Origin: Symbiodinium natans | Lineage: Eukaryota > Sar > Dinophyceae > Suessiales > Symbiodiniaceae | Assembly: GCA_905221605.1 (NCBI GenBank) | Contig: CAJNDS010000152.1 | Location: forward strand, 62,001 to 126,000 | DNA length: 64,000 bases | Direction of reading: 5' to 3' | Shown here: positions 1 to 8,692 of the stretch, in pieces | Position numbering within the stretch: position 1 is the stretch's first letter | Layout of the letters: the number at the start of each line of letters is the position of its first letter | Notes under the pieces: model-generated | Database searches by the model: none | Seen by the model: only the letters and a program-made list of their open reading frames with translations | What the model was told of the DNA's origin: nothing | Program-made: the position numbers and the translations under genes

Positions 1-1
1 G

Positions 2-481
2 GATGAAGAGAAAGCGAAGAGCATGAAAGAGGAGAATAAGACCTTGAAGAAGAGCATCAAAGGTTTGTCGGAGACCAACAAGAAGTTGGAAAGTGACTTC
101 CAGAAGTTGAAAAGCGAGAAAGGACAGGAGAACCTGGAAGGGAAGTTCGTTATGAACATCGAAGAAGAGACCGACGAGGAGGAAGACAAAAAGAAGAAGC
201 TTTGCATTCTGTGTTCCCGACACGGCCACAGCTACATGATGTGTTGGGACGCAGGGTATTCCTACGACAAGAATGGGAAATACACCCCGTGGTTGAATGT
301 GAAGAACGAGGATGGAACGGAGAGAACAAAGGCCCAGTTCAGGAAGTACTTTCGTGAAAATGAGAAGGAGATTAGGGCCGAGTACGCAAGGTTGCTTGAT
401 GAGAACAAGAAGAAGTTCAGAAAAGGAGATGGAAAAGGAAAAGGGAAGAAGCCCAAAGAGGAAGGTGAAAAGAAGAAGTGA
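2..481 (+). CDS. Ty1/copia Gag C-terminal part, open at left edge
   Basis: The frame is open from the window edge, so the start is missing; the first ATG at 23 is internal to it. The protein begins with a charged, probably coiled-coil stretch. It then has a retroviral-type zinc knuckle with exact CX2CX4HX4C spacing (CILCSRHGHSYMMC, about residues 61-74 counted from that ATG), and ends in a Lys-rich tail. A zinc knuckle followed downstream by copia RT and RNase H pieces on the same strand fits the nucleic-acid-binding end of Gag, which packages element RNA. Seen: knuckle and basic tail. Inferred: membership in the same element as the pol remnants. Protease, integrase and most of RT should lie between them, but only about 500 bp separates the pieces, so the element is internally deleted. 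Confidence 0.6.
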   Translation, partial: DEEKAKSMKEENKTLKKSIKGLSETNKKLESDFQKLKSEKGQENLEGKFVMNIEEETDEEEDKKKKLCILCSRHGHSYMMCWDAGYSYDKNGKYTPWLNVKNEDGTERTKAQFRKYFRENEKEIRAEYARLLDENKKKFRKGDGKGKGKKPKEEGEKKK

Positions 482-979
482 AGCCCTGAGGGGGCTTGGA
501 AGAGAAAGATGTCCGAAATGACAATAAACTAAAGGTGCAAGATCGCACCTATAGACGAAGTCTTGAAAAAGCCGTCTGTGTATGTGTTTGAAGAAAAGTG
601 AGAGAGGCTACCAGTAGCAGCGTAGTTTCTTCGTTTCACGTTTCACACCAACAAAAGAAGTGTGCACCACGATGTGTTTAAAGGAAAAGGATGACCGAAG
701 TGAGCGATGAGGAGTTTGCATCCGAGTGAACTTAATTGCGATGAGAAGTGTGAGGCAATGAAGTGTAACTCGGAGAGGGGGTAACAAACTTTTCGGTTAG
801 CCATGTGCCCCCTTGTAGAAGTATTTTTCCTTGTCGTTTCACTGCTGCCAACAAGGCTCAAGGGACTGCTGAACAGACCGTGTCCCAGCAAAAGTGCCTG
901 CTAGTGGTTTCAAGTTCAAGGGTCTGGAACGAACCCTAAATCGTTTTAGTTCGAGTACGTCCACGAAGCCCTGAGTTCA
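482..979. other. Deleted/decayed middle of the copia element
   Basis: No long open frame is present on either strand and I recognise no integrase or protease motif. Position and length suggest this is a scar of an internal deletion between gag and the 3' end of pol. Confidence 0.35.
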
Positions 980-1249
980 GTCTTGAAAGTCAAAGTGACA
1001 GGGAGGCTGATCGAAGATGGGCAGATGGAATTCCTCGGTCGTTTAATCCGTTGGGATGGACGACAGATCATGCTTGGGGTGAAGCCTGAGTATGTGAAGT
1101 CGGTCTTTACATCCTTCGGATGGGACATATCCACCGTAAAAGCATCCTTGACGACACCCGACATCAGGAGTATGTACGATGAGGAGAGTGTTGAAGAGCC
1201 TTCAAAGGAGCTGTCCAGTGAAGCAGCTCACGGTTCCGAAGTTGCCTAG
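980..1249 (+). pseudogene. Copia reverse transcriptase fragment (post-catalytic region)
   Basis: The translation contains EFLGRLIRWDGRQIMLG, then a YVKSVFTSFGW segment and a TTPD motif. This order matches the copia RT region after the catalytic palm (FLG..I....G..L....Y....L..FGM....TP). The YVDD active site and everything before it are missing. The frame runs into a TAG at 1247-1249, while the continuation of the domain (LGKIGWLCQTRSDITY) is in another frame from about 1243. There is therefore a frameshift just before 1243. The call is a broken piece of the same element as the RNase H downstream. Confidence 0.6.
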
Positions 1250-2703
1250 GGAAGATAGGCTGGCTCTGTCAAACTCGCTCAGATATAACGTACTTTCACT
1301 CCATGTTGTCGCGCGGACAAAGCATGCCACGGCAAGTGCATGAAGATGCACTTCGCAAGTTCCTGCGATGGTTAGCAGCGTTTCCGCTGTTAGATCAAAT
1401 CTTCCCGCTCGGAGATGGCAAGACCAATGAGGGGGAGAATGCCAGCCTGGTAGCCTATTGCGACAGCAATTGGGGCAGCGAGATGAGCGTAGCCCGGAAG
1501 AGCACCAGTGGCGGAGTGATCTACATCGCAGTGGACGGTCTGTGGTACTGCATAAAGGGGTACAGCCGCCTGCAAAGCGTTGTCGCACTCAGCTCAGCAG
1601 AGGCAGAGTTGTTTGCCATCGCCGAGGCAGCGAAAGAGGTGGCAGGACTTGCGCAATTGACGGCGCATATCTGGGGCACCCTCCAGAAACCCCACCGCGT
1701 GTATACTGACTCTGCCTCAGCTAGGCAAATCGCCAACATGGAGGGGCTACTCAGGCGCATGCGGCATATAGACTTGAGGTTGTGCTTTATCCAAGACCGT
1801 GTCCATAGCGGCGAGTTAGCCGTAGAGGGAGTGGCCGGAACCGAGAATGTGAGCGACCTTCTCACAAAGAATTTAAATCGCCTCCAAACAGCAAAGCATA
1901 CAGCAACCCTCGGACTAGAAGATGTCACCAACATCGATTTCCGAGAGGTCCCAGCAGTCAGGTCTTGCTTGTTGCTGTCTGGAGTGCTAGATTCGATACT
2001 CGGGCCGGACAACCTCGAATACGAAGCTTTCTGTCGGCTATGCGAACTCGAGACTGAATATTCGACTTTGCTGATCGAGTTTTGCACGAGTTCACGTTCG
2101 AATCTGTACCTGCAAGGAAGTGTGCACCAAGTATTTGTCCTGCCGATTACTCAAGGGGTTGACGGAACCTCAAATGACACCGTGGAGCGGGTCATGTCTG
2201 CAATGAATGTTGCGAGAGAATGGGGGATGAAGGTTGTTTTCTGGAGCAGCACTCCTTGTACCGGAGGTAGCCCGTACCAACGGCGACACGAAGATCGGCC
2301 GGGCTATCAGGACCATCTACAAGCTTTATTCACGGTGCATCGCAAGCTCTGGCGGAGCTTCTTAGTGATGGTGAACCACCCGCAAGTAGGGGTATGGGTC
2401 ATAGAATGGCCGCAGAGGTGTGCCTACTGGGGATGGGCAAGCACCCGTTCGTTTGCAAGGCAACGAACCCATTACACTGGCGAAGTGCACGGCTGTGTTT
2501 CAGGCTTGGTAGGCAGAGATGGATTACCTATCCGAAAGATTTGGAAACTGATGTCGAACGATGAACAGTTTGTGCGAACAATGTCCGAAACGTTTGCATG
2601 TACCTGCAAGGGAGATCATTCACGAAACTTTGATCTCAAAGCAACGCAGCACTATCCGCCAGCTTTCGCGGACGTCGCCCTGGAAAGCTTGCGACTGCGG
2701 TAA
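1243..2703 (+). pseudogene. Copia RT tail, RNase H and C-terminal PC-motif domain
   Basis: The frame is open from about 1243; the ATG at 1303 is internal and not a real start. First comes the RT end (GKIGWLCQTRSDITY, the usual RPDI region). Next is a copia RNase H: AYCDSNWGSE with the first Asp, RKSTSGGVIY, VALSSAEAELFAI with Glu, VYTDSASARQI with Asp, and MRHIDLRLCFIQDRV through to VSDLLTKNL. All hallmark blocks are present, so the fold looks intact although the polyprotein is not. About 240 residues follow that are not part of classical copia Pol. They include a VVFWSSTPCTGGSPYQ block and an IEWPQRCAYWGW block. The stop is TAA at 2701-2703. RNase H removes the RNA strand during reverse transcription; the extra domain's role is unknown to me. 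Confidence 0.7.
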
Positions 2704-2705
2704 TT

Positions 2706-2752
2706 CGCGCCCGCCCGCCCGCCCCTGGCTTGCCCGCCCACCCGCCCAGCCA
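2706..2752. repeat. GCCC-rich tract after the copia ORF
   Basis: Short (GCCC)n-like run immediately after the stop codon of the copia frame, in the presumed 3' untranslated stretch before the polypurine tract. Confidence 0.6.
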
Positions 2753-2906
2753 GGTTACTTTGCGAGAGTTAGTCGACCTCCAGCGGTCTGCAGCAGTGCA
2801 GCGGTCTAGGACTGAGGAATGCGCCGGCATGCGCGCCCCGGCGAGGAGCTTAGTTGACTTTGCGTGGAGCTTAGTTGACGTGACCAACAGTGAAACTCTT
2901 GGTCAT

Positions 2907-2915
2907 GAGGGGGAG
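2907..2915 (+). promoter_or_regulatory. Candidate polypurine tract at copia 3' LTR edge
   Basis: GAGGGGGAG directly precedes TTGATATATG. A purine run followed by a TG start is how the 3' LTR boundary of an LTR retrotransposon normally looks. The position about 200 bp after the pol stop fits. The 5' LTR is outside the window, so the boundary cannot be confirmed here. Confidence 0.45.
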
Positions 2916-2916
2916 T

Positions 2917-2929
2917 TGATATATGTGAC
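2917..2929 (+). repeat. Left copy of 13-nt putative LINE target-site duplication
   Basis: TGATATATGTGAC here is identical to 15965-15977. The left copy follows the copia polypurine tract and the right copy follows the LINE 3' hairpin, as expected if the LINE inserted 13 nt into the LTR. The same 13-mer also occurs at 4662 and 7155 after internal copies of the LINE tail, so it could instead be part of the tail. Confidence 0.5.
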
Positions 2930-2936
2930 TTCCTGG

Positions 2937-3212
2937 AAGTGCACGTGGAGCTGGCCGAGCTTCGATCAAGCAGTCAGGAGACAGGTGTTTCTGGACGATG
3001 CCTCCCTGGCTGACTTGCGTCAGTTAGGTCACCAAGGTACGGAGCCCGTAGAACCTTCGCTGGCGCTGCTGTCTTCTGCAGCCAGCGCACATGGCTGGAC
3101 CTTCCTTGAGGAAGGGTGTTCTCAGGATCTAGACTCCCCAGAAGAAGCATGCAGCAGTGATTGGCTTGTGTGTGGCTTTGAAGACTTGGAAGACATCCCC
3201 TGGGAGGTCTGA
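2937..3212 (+). CDS. ORF0 C-terminal fragment (truncated copy)
   Basis: About 90 codons from TGC-ACG-TGG to the TGA at 3210 match the end of the complete ORF0 at 5450-5719, including the terminal DIPWEV and the stop. The open frame extends upstream to 2730 only by chance through copia sequence. Comparing the two copies codon by codon I count 11 silent and 8 replacement differences and no frameshift. That is more silent change than neutral decay would give, so the frame was probably coding. The function is unknown; this copy has no start of its own. Confidence 0.5.
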   Translation, partial: KCTWSWPSFDQAVRRQVFLDDASLADLRQLGHQGTEPVEPSLALLSSAASAHGWTFLEEGCSQDLDSPEEACSSDWLVCGFEDLEDIPWEV

Positions 3213-4095
3213 CCTAATACGGCCCCAACCCACTCAAATTGCAGGAGCTATGCCCTGCCAGAATCAAGGGTGAGATGCTCACCCTCCGGAATCCCACTGT
3301 CACGGGTGAAGTTTCTCCCCGTTCAATCAGTGACGGTCCTTTGAGTCCGTTCCCAAACTGAGAGTGCCAGCAGGGCACCAAGAGAATCTTGCATGGAATA
3401 GGATCGTGAAATGATCGCATAAGGATGCAGGCTGTAAGCATGCAAGCAGACGAGTGCTCAGTCCCGGCACGCACCCAGATCCATCCGTCGGATTATGTTC
3501 GCAGCTGGTCCGATGGACACCCTGCAGGACAGGCCGCCTCGACGCGGCTTATGTTCAGCCTGACACCGGTTCGGCCCCCTTGCTCGGTCTGTGCAGCAGA
3601 CCGCTGGACCGGGTTTTTGGGCTCAGGTGCTTGTGGGTACTCACAGGCCCAACACGGGGTTCTCGCAAACACAGCGCACGAAAGGAAAACGTTAGAACCG
3701 GTCCCTGTAGATCCTCACAGGTTGATGAGGGGAGGGTAGCGCGCTGAGGTGTGGCAGGAACGGACGAGGATCCTAGTACGCCGACCGTATGAGGTTTAGG
3801 GCATTTCCCTGCATCAGTTTGGGGTTACCCGTGTTTGGCCTGCCGAGTGCTTCCTTTGTTTGTACCTGCAGGGTGTTTTTGTTGTTTCTCCGGGTGGTGC
3901 AAGCCCATCCAGGAGGAAGCCCAGCGGCAGGCGTTGTTGTTAGGGACCAAAGCTTGGGCTGACGGACAGCCAGAGGCACCAGATGTGGAGGTTAAAGGCT
4001 GTGGCTCGGTGCCTGAAAGCCTGCCAAACTGTGATGCCCAAATCAACCAAGCCCTCCCTGCGTGCAAGTGGTATGGGTTCCTCTGGAGCCGCTGA

Positions 4096-4249
4096 GGGGA
4101 ACCAGTTAGTAAGAGCGAGAAAGCTGGTTCCCCTCCCTGGTGAGTAAGTGCGAGAAAGCCAGGTCAGCAAACGGGGCCAACAGGAGCTCAGTGCTGCTGC
4201 GGCATGAGTTTCTGGGGCCTAGGTTAGTAAGGGCGAGAAAGCCTAGGCC
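4096..4249 (+). promoter_or_regulatory. Trio of hairpins sharing an 18-nt loop (monomer 1)
   Basis: Three consecutive inverted repeats enclose nearly the same 18-nt loop, consensus TKAGTAAGNGCGAGAAAG. Stem 1 is 4096-4105/4124-4133 (GGGGAACCAG, 10 perfect pairs). Stem 2 is 4136-4140/4159-4163 (CCTGG). Stem 3 is 4216-4223/4242-4249 (GGCCTAGG, 8 perfect pairs). The stems differ in sequence while the loop is constant, which suggests a structured RNA element that binds something through the loop. Confidence 0.75.
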
Positions 4250-4544
4250 TGCGCCGGAGGTTGGCGACTTTGCCAAGCCACTTGCGTTCAGTTTAGTACA
4301 GGCATTGCCCATTTATCGGTTCCAGACCTTTTGCCTTTTCTGAGTGAGCCGGAAGTGGGTGAGTTTCTCCCCTGTACTGGCAGGGCTGATAGGGTAGGCA
4401 GTACAGACCAGGCAGTTCAACCTGCAGAACATTTTGCCTAGGGCTTTGTACAGTGCCAAACCAGTGAGTAGCCGTAGGCCGCCGAGCTTCTCGCGGAACT
4501 GGTTAAGCCCTCAATGCTTTCTCTCGGTGTCCCTGCACATAGTT

Positions 4545-4674
4545 CGGCCGTGTTAAGCAGGCCAAGGACACCTCGAGAGCCCCTTTTCCGTGCATTGGCA
4601 TAGTTAATACCTTCCGGAACTTCGGTTCCGAAGATGGCTAGCGACGCAGCCCGCTTTCGAGTGATATATGTGAC
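4545..4674 (+). repeat. Internal copy of LINE 3' tail with UUCG hairpin
   Basis: Matches the LINE 3' end at 15846-15977: the CGGCCGTGTT..AGCAGGCC stretch, a hairpin CGGAAC-TTCG-GTTCCG at 4615-4630, CTAGCGACG, then TGATATATGTGAC at 4662-4674. The loop is the very stable UUCG tetraloop. Confidence 0.75.
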
Positions 4675-4801
4675 TGGCTCAAGATCTCGGCTCAACCCCG
4701 GTGGGGTGCACAGGTAGCAGAGCGGTAGCTGTGCGAACCAGCCTCGAGTCCCCTAACTGCTTTGGGTACCAGGCCTGCTTCTCACAGCCTTCATTAGAGC
4801 C

Positions 4802-5719
4802 ATGTCCAGAGCACCTGTGCAGTTGAGATCCTCACTGCAAGCAAGTGAAGGGTTTGAGTCATCTCACCCAACTTGTTCTGCAAAGAGCCAGCAAGAAGGC
4901 ACGGCCCGACTGGAGGGCAAAGCATTCCGGCTTGGGGAACTCTTCCCTTATGCGAGTCCTCTTACAGCCGGCTGTGGAGTTTCTCCAGCCTTGGAAGACC
5001 AGGTAAGTTGCTCGAGCAGCCTGGCAAGTGCAGAGCGAACTTGGGCCCATAGAGCCAATTGTGGCTCCAGCCAAGGCAGGACTTTCCACCAAGCACTCTG
5101 CTTTCGCTGGTTTCACAAGGGCCGGAAAGAATGGCTGCTCCTCTCAGAGGACAGCAGCGTGTATTTTGTTCGCACCAGCAAATCCGGCAAAACAGTCAGA
5201 GCCGGACCTTGTGGGCAATGGCGATGCATGGAAGACCCAGCAGAGCTCCACGGGGGAACGGGGGGCGACCCGCCCGTGCAGTGGCTTCGCCTGTTAAACT
5301 TTAACTGCACTGGCTGTGGTAATATTCCAACCCATAACCTCAGTTTCGTGCCAGGTCCTGGGAAAAGGCAACCAGCGATCTTGCACGGAGAGGATGGAAG
5401 ACGCATCGAGCTCCACTGTGCCCTTTGTCTTGAAAACTTTCTAGCTTGCACGTGGAGCTGGCCGAGTTTTGACCAAGCAGTTAGGAGACCGGTGTTCCTG
5501 GACGACGCTTCCCTTGCTGACTTGCGTCAGTTAGGTCACCAAGTTACGCAGCCCGCAGAGCCTTCGCTGGTTCCGCTGTCTTCTGCAGCCAGCGCACATG
5601 GCTGGACCTTCCTTGAGGAAGGGTGTTCTCAGGATCCAGACTCCCCAGAAGAAGCATGCAGCAGTGATTGGCAAGTGTGTGGCTTTGAAGATTTGGAAGA
5701 CATCCCATGGGAGGTCTGA
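4802..5719 (+). CDS. LINE ORF0, 305 aa, Cys-pair protein of unknown function
   Basis: ATG at 4802 follows the end of monomer 1; the stop is TGA at 5717. The first half is Ser-rich without a family I recognise. Two Cys pairs (NCTGCG and HCALCLENF, about residues 171-221, 45 apart) could form a zinc ribbon. The last 90 residues match the truncated copy at 2937-3212. The codon differences between the two copies lean toward silent changes, so this looks like a real protein. It precedes ORF1 by about 2 kb of structured non-coding DNA. The coding sequence itself holds several inverted repeats, for example arms TGCAGT/ACTGCA at 4818-4839 and CCTTCC-TTGA-GGAAGG around 5605. It may be a 5' leader protein of the LINE or a captured gene. 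Confidence 0.5.
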   Translation: MSRAPVQLRSSLQASEGFESSHPTCSAKSQQEGTARLEGKAFRLGELFPYASPLTAGCGVSPALEDQVSCSSSLASAERTWAHRANCGSSQGRTFHQALCFRWFHKGRKEWLLLSEDSSVYFVRTSKSGKTVRAGPCGQWRCMEDPAELHGGTGGDPPVQWLRLLNFNCTGCGNIPTHNLSFVPGPGKRQPAILHGEDGRRIELHCALCLENFLACTWSWPSFDQAVRRPVFLDDASLADLRQLGHQVTQPAEPSLVPLSSAASAHGWTFLEEGCSQDPDSPEEACSSDWQVCGFEDLEDIPWEV

Positions 5720-6593
5720 CCTACTACAGCCCCAACCCACCCAAATTGCAGGAGCTTTGCCCTGCCAGAATCAAGGGCGAGACTCTCCCCTCCGGAATCC
5801 TTTCACCCAGGGTGAGGCCAATCAGTGACGGTCTTTCGAGTCCGTTCACAAACTGTGAGTGCCTCAGGGCACCAAAGAGAATCTTGCATAGAATTGGATC
5901 ATGATTTGATCGCATAAGGTTGCAGGTGTAAGAATGCAAGCAAGCAAGTGCTCAGTCCCGGCACATACCCAGATCCATCCATCGGAATATTCGCAGTCGT
6001 TCCGTTGGTCACCCTGCAGGACAAGCCGCCTTGATGTGGCTTTAGTACAGCCTGACACCGGTTTGGCCCCCTTGTTCGGTCTGTAGAGCAGACCGCTGGA
6101 CCGGGTTTTCGGGCTCAGGAGCTTGCGGGTCTTCCACAGGCCCAACACGGGGTTCTCGCAAACACAGCGCCCGAAAGGATAACGTTAGAACCGGACCCTG
6201 AAGATCCTCACTGGTTGATGAGGGGAGGGTGCGCGCTGAGATGTTGGGGAACGGACGAGGATCCTAGTACTTTCCGGCCGGTTGTGGCCGAGGGCAAGCT
6301 GCCCGGCATCAGTTTGGGGTTACCCGTGTTTGGCCTGCCGAGGATTTCCTTTGTTTTTCCTGCAGGGTGTGTTGTTTTTCTCCTGTTGGTGCAAGCCCAG
6401 CCAGGAGAATGCCTAGCGGCAGGCGTTGTTTGTTAGGGACCATATATTAGGCTGACGGACAGCCAGTGGCACCAGATTGCGGAGGTTAAAGGCTGTGGCT
6501 CGGAGCCCGAAAGCCGTCCCAACTGTGATGCCCAAATCAACCAAGCCCTCCCTGCGTGCAAGTGGTGTGGGTTCATCTGGAGCCGCTGGGGTT

Positions 6594-6745
6594 GAACCAG
6601 TGAGTAAGAGCGAGAAAGCTGGTTCCTCCTACCTGGTGAGTAAGTGCGAGAAAACCAGGTCAGCATACGGGGCAAACAGGAGCTCAGAGCTGCTGCGGCA
6701 TGGGTTTCTGGGGCCTAAGTGAGTAAGAGCGAGAAAGCTTAGGCC
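6594..6745 (+). promoter_or_regulatory. Trio of hairpins sharing an 18-nt loop (monomer 2)
   Basis: Stem 1 is 6594-6600/6619-6625 (GAACCAG/CTGGTTC). Stem 2 is 6631-6636/6655-6660 (ACCTGG/CCAGGT). Stem 3 is 6712-6719/6738-6745 (GGCCTAAG/CTTAGGCC). Loops are 18 nt with the same consensus as in monomer 1. In stem 3, monomer 1 has GGCCTAGG/CCTAGGCC: one base changed on each arm and pairing is kept, a compensatory change. Confidence 0.75.
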
Positions 6746-7036
6746 TGCCCCGGAGGTTGGCGACTTTGCCAATCCACTTGTCTGCAGTTCGTACAGGCAT
6801 AGCCCGTGTGTCGGTTCCAGACCTTCTGCCTTTTCTGAGTGAGCCGAATGGGTGAGTTTCTCCCCTGTACAGGCAGGGCTTATAGGGTAGGCAGTACAGA
6901 CCAGGCAGTTCAACCTGCAGAACAATTGCCTAGGGCTTTGTACAGTGCCAAACCAGTGAGTAGCCGTTGGCCGCCGAGCTTCTCGCGGAACTGGTTAAGC
7001 CCTCAATGCTTTCTCTCGGTGATCCTGCACATAGTT

Positions 7037-7167
7037 CGGCCGTGTTAAGCAGGCCAAGGTCACCTCGAGAGTTTCTTTCAGTGCTTTGTTAATACTTCCC
7101 GGAACTTCGGTTCCGAAGAGCCTAACCTGGCTAGCGACGCAGTCCGCTTTCGAGTGATATATGTGAC
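7037..7167 (+). repeat. Second internal copy of LINE 3' tail
   Basis: Hairpin CGGAAC-TTCG-GTTCCG at 7100-7115, then TGATATATGTGAC at 7155-7167. It is followed by TTGGCTCAAG (7169-7178), which equals the last 10 nt of the dinoflagellate spliced leader, though a 10-mer can occur by chance. Confidence 0.7.
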
Positions 7168-7442
7168 CTTGGCTCAAGTTTCGGCTCAACCCCGGTGGGG
7201 TGCACACAGTAGCTGAGCGGTAGCTGTGGTGAACCAGCCTCGAGTCCTCAAACTGTCGTTGGGGAACAGGCCTGATTCAACCCCAGCTTGTCCGTAGTTA
7301 GAGCCATCTGTGTGTCAGTGCAAGGTGAGTCTCTCCCTTGTTGCTAGGCTGAGCAGCAAGTGAGTCTCTCCTTGTTCCTTCCGGCCTCCGGCCTGAGGTC
7401 CCCCACACCACGGCGGGCAGAGAGCGATCTCGCACCCCCGAG

Positions 7443-7721
7443 GTGCAGCGCTTTGGGGTAGCCGAGAGGGTTCCCTTGGAGGAATCAATCAAGCCCTATT
7501 TACAAGCCGAGTTCGAGGAGCAGCCCAGTGCCCGCGACCTCACACCGGGGCAGAGGGTCACAAACCAACTCCGTGCTTTGGCTCGCTGGTCTAAGACCAG
7601 GAACGACTGGATCGTTGACGCTGGGAAACTTCTGTCGGAGGCCCGCCAGAACTCAATAAGTCCAACATCTGAGCCCTTCCTTCAGGCTAGGAGCCTCTGT
7701 TTTCTACTTGGCTCTTCCTGA
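7443..7721 (+). CDS. Short ORF upstream of LINE ORF1, unknown
   Basis: Open frame whose first listed codon is GTG, so the true start is uncertain. The stop is TGA at 7719, 5 nt before the ATG of ORF1 and in another frame. The product would be a charged helical protein containing TPGQRVTNQLRALARWSKTR. It could be the real N-terminus of ORF1 displaced by a frameshift, or a separate small ORF. No family recognised. Confidence 0.3.
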   Translation: MQRFGVAERVPLEESIKPYLQAEFEEQPSARDLTPGQRVTNQLRALARWSKTRNDWIVDAGKLLSEARQNSISPTSEPFLQARSLCFLLGSS

Positions 7722-7726
7722 CCAAG

Positions 7727-8692
7727 ATGAGCTTCACAACCTGCGAGCATTGCTACACAGGATGGGTTCCTCGCCAGGACCTAGCTTGGTATCCCACCTG
7801 TTGCCATTGTGGCAAACCGTGGAAAAAGAAGCCAAAGAAAACGGGGGATTGGTCCTGGGGCACCGAGAGGAAGTGGACGCCAGAGCGGGTGAGAATCTCC
7901 CCAAAAGCTCAAAGGGGCAACAGAGCTGTGAAGGCCCTAGATCAGGCATGGCAGCACCTGGATGAAGGAGCCCGGACTGCGTTAGAAGCGGCAGGCTGGA
8001 CCCCGAAGCACCCGCAGCCACCCCCGGGCCTGGAAGCCAAAGGAGCCATGTCTGATCAAGAATACAAGGAGGCCGCACAGAGCCTGTGGAACGGAGCAGA
8101 TGAAGCAGCCAAGATTCTGCTCAAGGAAGCAGGCATAGAGGAGCCCAAGGATGAGCAAATGGAGGAGGTTCCACCAAAAGTGCGACTTCAGAAAACAATG
8201 GCGGCCTACAAACAGAACACGAATGAGCTTCGTTCGCTCATTGCCAAGAAGGTTCAGCTCCAAAGCCGCACCGAAAGGCTCAAGGAACAGTTTGAGCAGA
8301 GTATGAAAGAACTTGCAGCAATGTCGGAGAAAATCTCCCAGAAAGAGCAGGACATCCTCAAGATTCAATCTGCAGTCAAGGAGCAGGTTGAAAAGGAGGA
8401 TCAACCAAAGCAGGCCGTCGAAGCCAGCAGGCTCCTAAGATGTGCCGGCATTGCCCTCACGCCTGAGCAGCAGGCGCAGCTGAACAAGCATCTCAGGCAC
8501 GAGGCCGAAGAGGGGGAGCCCCAGAATTTTCCCACCTGGAAGAAGGAGGTGGGAGTACCCGCCGAGTTGATAGGAGCTGCCCTCCCAGAGGGAACAACAG
8601 AGTTCGGCCCGACAAGAAGAAGATTGGATTTTCGGAGCAGCCCAACCGAGGGTCGAGCTACTCCCCTTGAAAATCAGGATGAGCACCTGTAG
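7727..8692 (+). CDS. LINE ORF1: zinc ribbon plus coiled-coil protein
   Basis: 321 codons from ATG 7727 to TAG 8690. The N-terminus holds a four-Cys zinc ribbon: CEHC at residues 6-9, then CCHCGKPWKKK about 18 residues later. A long Lys/Glu/Gln-rich helical region at about residues 145-235 (VRLQKTMAAYKQNTNELRSL onward) should form a coiled coil. LINE ORF1 proteins are typically nucleic-acid-binding, self-associating chaperones for the RNA, and the zinc ribbon plus coiled coil fits that role although the family is unlike mammalian ORF1p. ORF1 and the endonuclease ORF share one frame with no other stop between them, so TAG at 8690 is either a termination/readthrough point or a nonsense mutation. 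Two bulged hairpins lie in the coding sequence (7887-7902, 8649-8667). Confidence 0.65.
   Translation: MSFTTCEHCYTGWVPRQDLAWYPTCCHCGKPWKKKPKKTGDWSWGTERKWTPERVRISPKAQRGNRAVKALDQAWQHLDEGARTALEAAGWTPKHPQPPPGLEAKGAMSDQEYKEAAQSLWNGADEAAKILLKEAGIEEPKDEQMEEVPPKVRLQKTMAAYKQNTNELRSLIAKKVQLQSRTERLKEQFEQSMKELAAMSEKISQKEQDILKIQSAVKEQVEKEDQPKQAVEASRLLRCAGIALTPEQQAQLNKHLRHEAEEGEPQNFPTWKKEVGVPAELIGAALPEGTTEFGPTRRRLDFRSSPTEGRATPLENQDEHL

Larger units (their letters stand above)
2930..4801 (+). repeat. LINE 5' monomer 1 (5'-truncated)
   Basis: Homologous along its length to about 5443-7303: ORF0 C-terminal codons, the GATC-rich stretch, three shared-loop hairpins, the tail hairpin, the 13-mer and the following CTCAACCCCGGTGGGG block all appear in the same order. 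It lacks the first ~640 bp that monomer 2 has, so it begins inside ORF0. Confidence 0.75.
4802..7303 (+). repeat. LINE 5' monomer 2 (complete)
   Basis: Starts with the ATG of ORF0 and carries the same ordered blocks as monomer 1, diverged by scattered substitutions and small indels. Two tandem monomers with the outer one truncated resembles the monomeric 5' regions known from mouse L1. Confidence 0.65.

Noticed and set aside
4714-4751. tRNA-like A box (GTAGCAGAGCGGTAG) and B box (CCTCGAGTCC), also at 7209-7247
   Set aside because: The boxes are only about 14 nt apart, too close for a tRNA or a normal pol III promoter, and no cloverleaf can be drawn.
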